DNA from: Dyadobacter tibetensis Y620-1
GTDB taxonomy: Bacteria; Bacteroidota; Bacteroidia; Cytophagales; Spirosomataceae
DNA length: 64,000 nt
NCBI RefSeq assembly: GCF_000566685.1
Contig: NZ_AZQN01000011.1
Span: 57,247-121,246 of the forward strand
Direction of reading: 5' to 3'
Shown: positions 60,996 through 64,000 of the stretch, in pieces
Position numbering within the stretch: position 1 is the stretch's first letter
Layout of the letters: every line of letters starts with the position of its first letter
Notes under the pieces: generated by a model
The model's input: only the letters and a program-made list of their open reading frames with translations
Database searches by the model: none
Told to the model about the DNA's origin: nothing
Translations under genes and position numbers: made by a program

Positions 60996-63266
60996 TTACA
61001 ATATCCTTAATTTGGCGAAACTCAGCAACAGGGTTTTCTCTCCAACTCCGTCGAATTTTACTATGGCTTTCCGGTCTGCGCCATTAACGTCCATACGAAT
61101 AACCGTGCCAAAGCCAAACTTCATATGTTCTACCTTGTCGCCGGCTTTTAGCTCGCTGGTGTCACTGGGATTAAAGTCTCCAGACGGAGTATGTGCTTTG
61201 GTGCCAGCAATGTTGCGAGGTTCTGAGGGCTTGCGGGGTGTAAGGTTGCGAACAAAAGAACTACCCCCACTACTGCTGCCGGCACCTGTCTCCATTCCGG
61301 CCAAAATCCGGCTAACATTCAAAAACTTTTTGTCGACCTCCAGTAGAAATCGACTGGGCTCACACATTTTCAGACGGCCCCATTGATAGCGCGTTTCAGC
61401 ATAGCTGAAAGATAACTTCTTTTCTGCTCTGGTAATGGCCACATAGAAGAGACGACGTTCTTCTTCTAAATCCTGACGTGTTTCCAGCATCATCTGGCTC
61501 GGAAACAAATCTTCTTCCAGACCTACGACAAAAACATTTTTAAACTCCAAGCCCTTTGCCGAATGGATGGTCATCATGGTCACCCGATCGTGGTCGGCAT
61601 CATCGTCGGGTTCGTCGGCATTGGTGAGTAAGGACACTGATTGAAGAAATGCACTCAGGGATTTGTCTTCCGTTTCTTCACTATCCACAAATTCCTTGAT
61701 ACCATTTAGCAATTCCTGAACGTTTTCGTAACGAGAGAGCCCTTCTACGGTCTTGTCTTCATATAGCTCTTTGAGAAGTTTAGAAGTTTTAGCCACCTGA
61801 GATGCTATCTCGTAAGCGTCGTTCCCCTGTTCAACCAGAACTTTATAGCTTTTTATAAGGGTGGCAAATTGATCGATGGGCGAAGCGATACGACCTCCTA
61901 TATAATAGGATGCATTGGAGATAATATCCCAGACCCCTACTCCATTTTCAGAAGCCGCTACAGTGATTTTAGCCACCGTGCCATCTCCTATTCCCCGCTT
62001 GGGAAGATTGATAATCCTTTTGAATGCCTCTTCGTCACGCTGATTGACGGTATACCGGAGATAGGCTAGCAAATCTTTAATTTCCTTGCGTTGGTAAAAA
62101 GACATGCCTCCAATGATCCGATATTTGATGCCGAGCTTGCGGAGAGCCTCCTCGAAGGATCTGGACTGGGCATTGGTTCTATATAAGATGGCAAAATCTT
62201 CATTGCTGAGCGATTTTTGCATTTTCTCTTCGAAAATCGCCCCGGCAATCAGTCTCCCCTCCTCGTTGTCGGAGCCCGCCTTGATCACATCGATTAAGGA
62301 GCCCTCTTCGTTGGCTGTAAATGTCTCCTTCTTGAGCTGGCTTTTGTTACGAGCTATTACCGAATTCGCCGCATTCACAATGGTGGCGGTTGAACGGTAA
62401 TTTTGTTCAAGCTTAATCGTTCTGACGTCGGGAAAGTCTTTTTCGAAATTGAGGATATTCTCAATATTAGCCCCTCTAAAGGCATAGATACTTTGGGCGT
62501 CATCACCCACCACACATATATTACGGTGTACGGCCGATAATTTGCGCGTTATCAGGTACTGCGACACGTTGGTATCCTGAAACTCATCGACCATCACATG
62601 TTGAAACTTGTGTTGGTATTTATAAAGTACGTCCGGGAAGTCGCGAAAAAGTACATTGGTATTGAAAAGTAAATCGTCGAAGTCCATGGCGTTGGCCTGA
62701 AAACAGCGGCCTACATAGGTTTTGTAGATCCTGCCCATCTCCTTCATGCGGGCAGCGTCGTCGTCGGCCTGGATGACGGGACTATTGGCATAGTCCTCTG
62801 CCGATACCAACCGATTTTTAGCGCCCGATATACGGTTATACACCACATTGGCCTTATATACCTTGTCATCCAGATTGAATTCCCGAATGATACTACGGAG
62901 TAAAGACTTGGAGTCGTCGGTGTCGTAAATAGAAAAGTCGCTGGTATAGCCCAGGTAGCGTGCCTCTATCCGAAGGATTTTGGCAAAAACAGAATGGAAA
63001 GTCCCCATCCATATATTGCGTGCCTCGGTGCCAATCTCATTTTCGATGCGGTGGCGCATTTCCCCGGCGGCCTTATTGGTAAAGGTCAGTGAAAGAATAC
63101 GGAAAGGATCCACCCCGTTTTCGATTAGTTGGGCAATTCGGAAGGTTAGGACACGCGTCTTTCCCGACCCCGCCCCTGCAATGATCATCAGCGGACCGTT
63201 TCCATGTAGGACGGCTTCTCGCTGAGGCTCATTAAGCGTCTGTAAATAGTTTTCTGTCTTCTTCAA
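60996..63266 (-). CDS. uvrD: ATP-dependent DNA helicase UvrD/PcrA
   Basis: SF1A 3'-5' helicase of nucleotide excision repair and replication. About 756 residues: Walker A GAGSGKT near the N-terminus, motif Ia FTNKAAGEM, Walker B DEFQDTN, motif III GDDAQSIYAFRGA, motif IV-VI region (EQNYRS, TIHSAKGLEFKNVFVVGLEE, VAITRAEKKL) and a Tudor-like tail (VEHMKFGFGTVIRMD). No ATG lies upstream. The best start is TTG at 63266 (LKKTENYLQTL read as Met), with AGGAGG 8 nt upstream; a GTG at 63287 is the alternative. The longer ORF to 63359 lies beyond the promoter box. Confidence 0.94.
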   Translation of the reverse strand: MKKTENYLQTLNEPQREAVLHGNGPLMIIAGAGSGKTRVLTFRIAQLIENGVDPFRILSLTFTNKAAGEMRHRIENEIGTEARNIWMGTFHSVFAKILRIEARYLGYTSDFSIYDTDDSKSLLRSIIREFNLDDKVYKANVVYNRISGAKNRLVSAEDYANSPVIQADDDAARMKEMGRIYKTYVGRCFQANAMDFDDLLFNTNVLFRDFPDVLYKYQHKFQHVMVDEFQDTNVSQYLITRKLSAVHRNICVVGDDAQSIYAFRGANIENILNFEKDFPDVRTIKLEQNYRSTATIVNAANSVIARNKSQLKKETFTANEEGSLIDVIKAGSDNEEGRLIAGAIFEEKMQKSLSNEDFAILYRTNAQSRSFEEALRKLGIKYRIIGGMSFYQRKEIKDLLAYLRYTVNQRDEEAFKRIINLPKRGIGDGTVAKITVAASENGVGVWDIISNASYYIGGRIASPIDQFATLIKSYKVLVEQGNDAYEIASQVAKTSKLLKELYEDKTVEGLSRYENVQELLNGIKEFVDSEETEDKSLSAFLQSVSLLTNADEPDDDADHDRVTMMTIHSAKGLEFKNVFVVGLEEDLFPSQMMLETRQDLEEERRLFYVAITRAEKKLSFSYAETRYQWGRLKMCEPSRFLLEVDKKFLNVSRILAGMETGAGSSSGGSSFVRNLTPRKPSEPRNIAGTKAHTPSGDFNPSDTSELKAGDKVEHMKFGFGTVIRMDVNGADRKAIVKFDGVGEKTLLLSFAKLRIL

Positions 63267-63326
63267 ACGATCTCCCTCCTTTTTCACGCTATTTATATAA
63301 TGTAGTATTCTGAATCCTCTAAAGTC

Positions 63327-63334
63327 CAAAGTTA
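63327..63334 (-). promoter_or_regulatory. Putative uvrD promoter -7 box
   Basis: Minus-strand TAACTTTG fits TAnnTTTG, with a TTG 22 bp upstream. It places the RNA start near 63320, downstream of the first frame-open codon at 63359, which rules that codon out as the start. Confidence 0.55.
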
Positions 63335-63501
63335 GAAACGTCCTTGATAAAATTACCAATTTGATCCGGAACTTGTCGTATTAGCAGCCGATATTTCCGT
63401 AGCTTTCCGGCCGAAAGCCCAGGGCATGCGCTGTTTCAGGAACGGGATTGCCCTATTTCTCGTTTGCCAATAAATAGGATCACCATAAATAAAAGCCGTA
63501 C

Positions 63502-63855
63502 ATGAATCTTGCTACTGTAGAAGACTTACCCCTGGAACAACAATGGGAATACCTGCTAACCACTCTGGAAGCTACGGTGGGCAAAAAGCCTGCCGACCTA
63601 AACGGGGTACTCTTTCTAGTGGGTGTACAGGAGTTGGGGCAAGGAGCCAGAAGGTTCACCAAAGAGCAAAAGCAGGACCTGATGCATATAGGTATCTGTA
63701 AAGTGCTAAGTCTGTCCTCTTATTATGAATTGGAGTATATAGATGAAGACGGCTGGCCACACTATCAACTTTTACGGGCTCTTCCGCAGACAGGCCTAGA
63801 TGCCCAGGAGAATCTGCTGAAGATGCATGTGATCGAGTATTTCAAAAATCTGTAA
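63502..63855 (+). CDS. Conserved hypothetical protein
   Basis: 117 residues, no signal or membrane segment: MNLATVEDLPLEQQWEYLLTT, GKKPADLNGVLFLVGVQELGQG, FTKEQKQDLMHIGICKVLS, ending VIEYFKNL. The pattern of helices and beta-strands and an intact frame with good codon use mean it is real, but I recognise no family. It sits downstream of a divergent uvrD across 235 bp. The remaining 145 bp to the window end show no further gene I can support. Confidence 0.7.
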   Translation: MNLATVEDLPLEQQWEYLLTTLEATVGKKPADLNGVLFLVGVQELGQGARRFTKEQKQDLMHIGICKVLSLSSYYELEYIDEDGWPHYQLLRALPQTGLDAQENLLKMHVIEYFKNL

Positions 63856-64000
63856 CAGATTGGGCGCACTATTAAGGTATAACACTTCTTGCCAGGACAA
63901 GATCGAGTAGTTTGCCATCTATAAGACTGGAGCTACTTATATCTTACACTTCCGTCCATAACCTGCCCTAGGGCCGTTTAGGCCTACAGAAATGACCATT

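Noticed and set aside
1..64000. Search for CRISPR arrays, tRNA genes, phage or IS elements
   Set aside because: No regularly spaced repeats of CRISPR length, no cloverleaf-like T-loop signature, no transposase or integrase frame seen by eye.

Overview
The window is one contiguous piece of a Bacteroidota chromosome, most likely of the Cytophagales (Spirosomataceae/Dyadobacter-like). The basis is the gene families: TonB-dependent receptor with a CarboxypepD_reg domain, DUF4292, DUF4301, DUF5723, degenerate EnvC and an atpD-atpC pair cut off from the other ATPase genes. The recurrent TAnnTTTG promoter box of the phylum and the scarcity of Shine-Dalgarno sequences agree. I see no tRNA, rRNA, CRISPR array, prophage or intact insertion sequence. 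About fifty protein genes fill most of the window.

Layout. 1-2.5 kb: the start of a trp operon on the minus strand (trpE-trpG-trpD, running off the left edge). It is preceded by a short leader peptide with three consecutive Trp codons and a strong terminator, which is a textbook attenuator. 2.5-7 kb: tatC, pdhA, recF and manC. 7-16 kb: a TonB receptor, upp, a Wzi/RemB-like barrel, nadC and a barrel carrying a ComEA-like helix-hairpin-helix. 16-25 kb: recQ, ridA, asd, a 1457-residue hybrid histidine kinase and hemJ. 25-30 kb: msrA, two tandem pairs of small envelope proteins facing each other, an RluA-type synthase and a LolD/MacB-type ATPase. 30-36 kb: a membrane/TPR protein with a small partner, then atpD-atpC.

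36-43 kb is the most accessory-looking part: APC permease, GNAT, a second RidA, a Crp/Fnr regulator, an MG2/TonB-plug protein and a YeiH transporter. They are separated by long intergenic gaps that carry degenerate 7-bp-period repeats. 44-54 kb: TPR lipid/envelope genes (TPR, DUF4292, EnvC), panB, RluA, DUF6787-like, DUF5723, a second recQ. 53-64 kb: a PBP4-type carboxypeptidase, a GT-C-like membrane protein, a MORN-like protein, fcl, an Lrp regulator, DUF4301, uvrD/pcrA and a small unknown.

How the genes fit together: manC and fcl both serve GDP-sugar supply (GDP-mannose to GDP-fucose; gmd is not in the window). TPR, DUF4292, EnvC, DacB, Wzi-like and DUF5723 proteins point to envelope building. 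RecF, two RecQ and UvrD/PcrA are repair functions scattered singly. Regulation visible in the sequence includes the trp attenuator and a perfect CRP-type palindrome (GTGA-N6-TCAC) between the Crp/Fnr gene and the ridA paralogue. The ordinary regions look like housekeeping DNA. The findings I would follow first are the trp leader, the Crp operator, the HhH-barrel protein, the plug-without-barrel protein and the 7-bp repeats.
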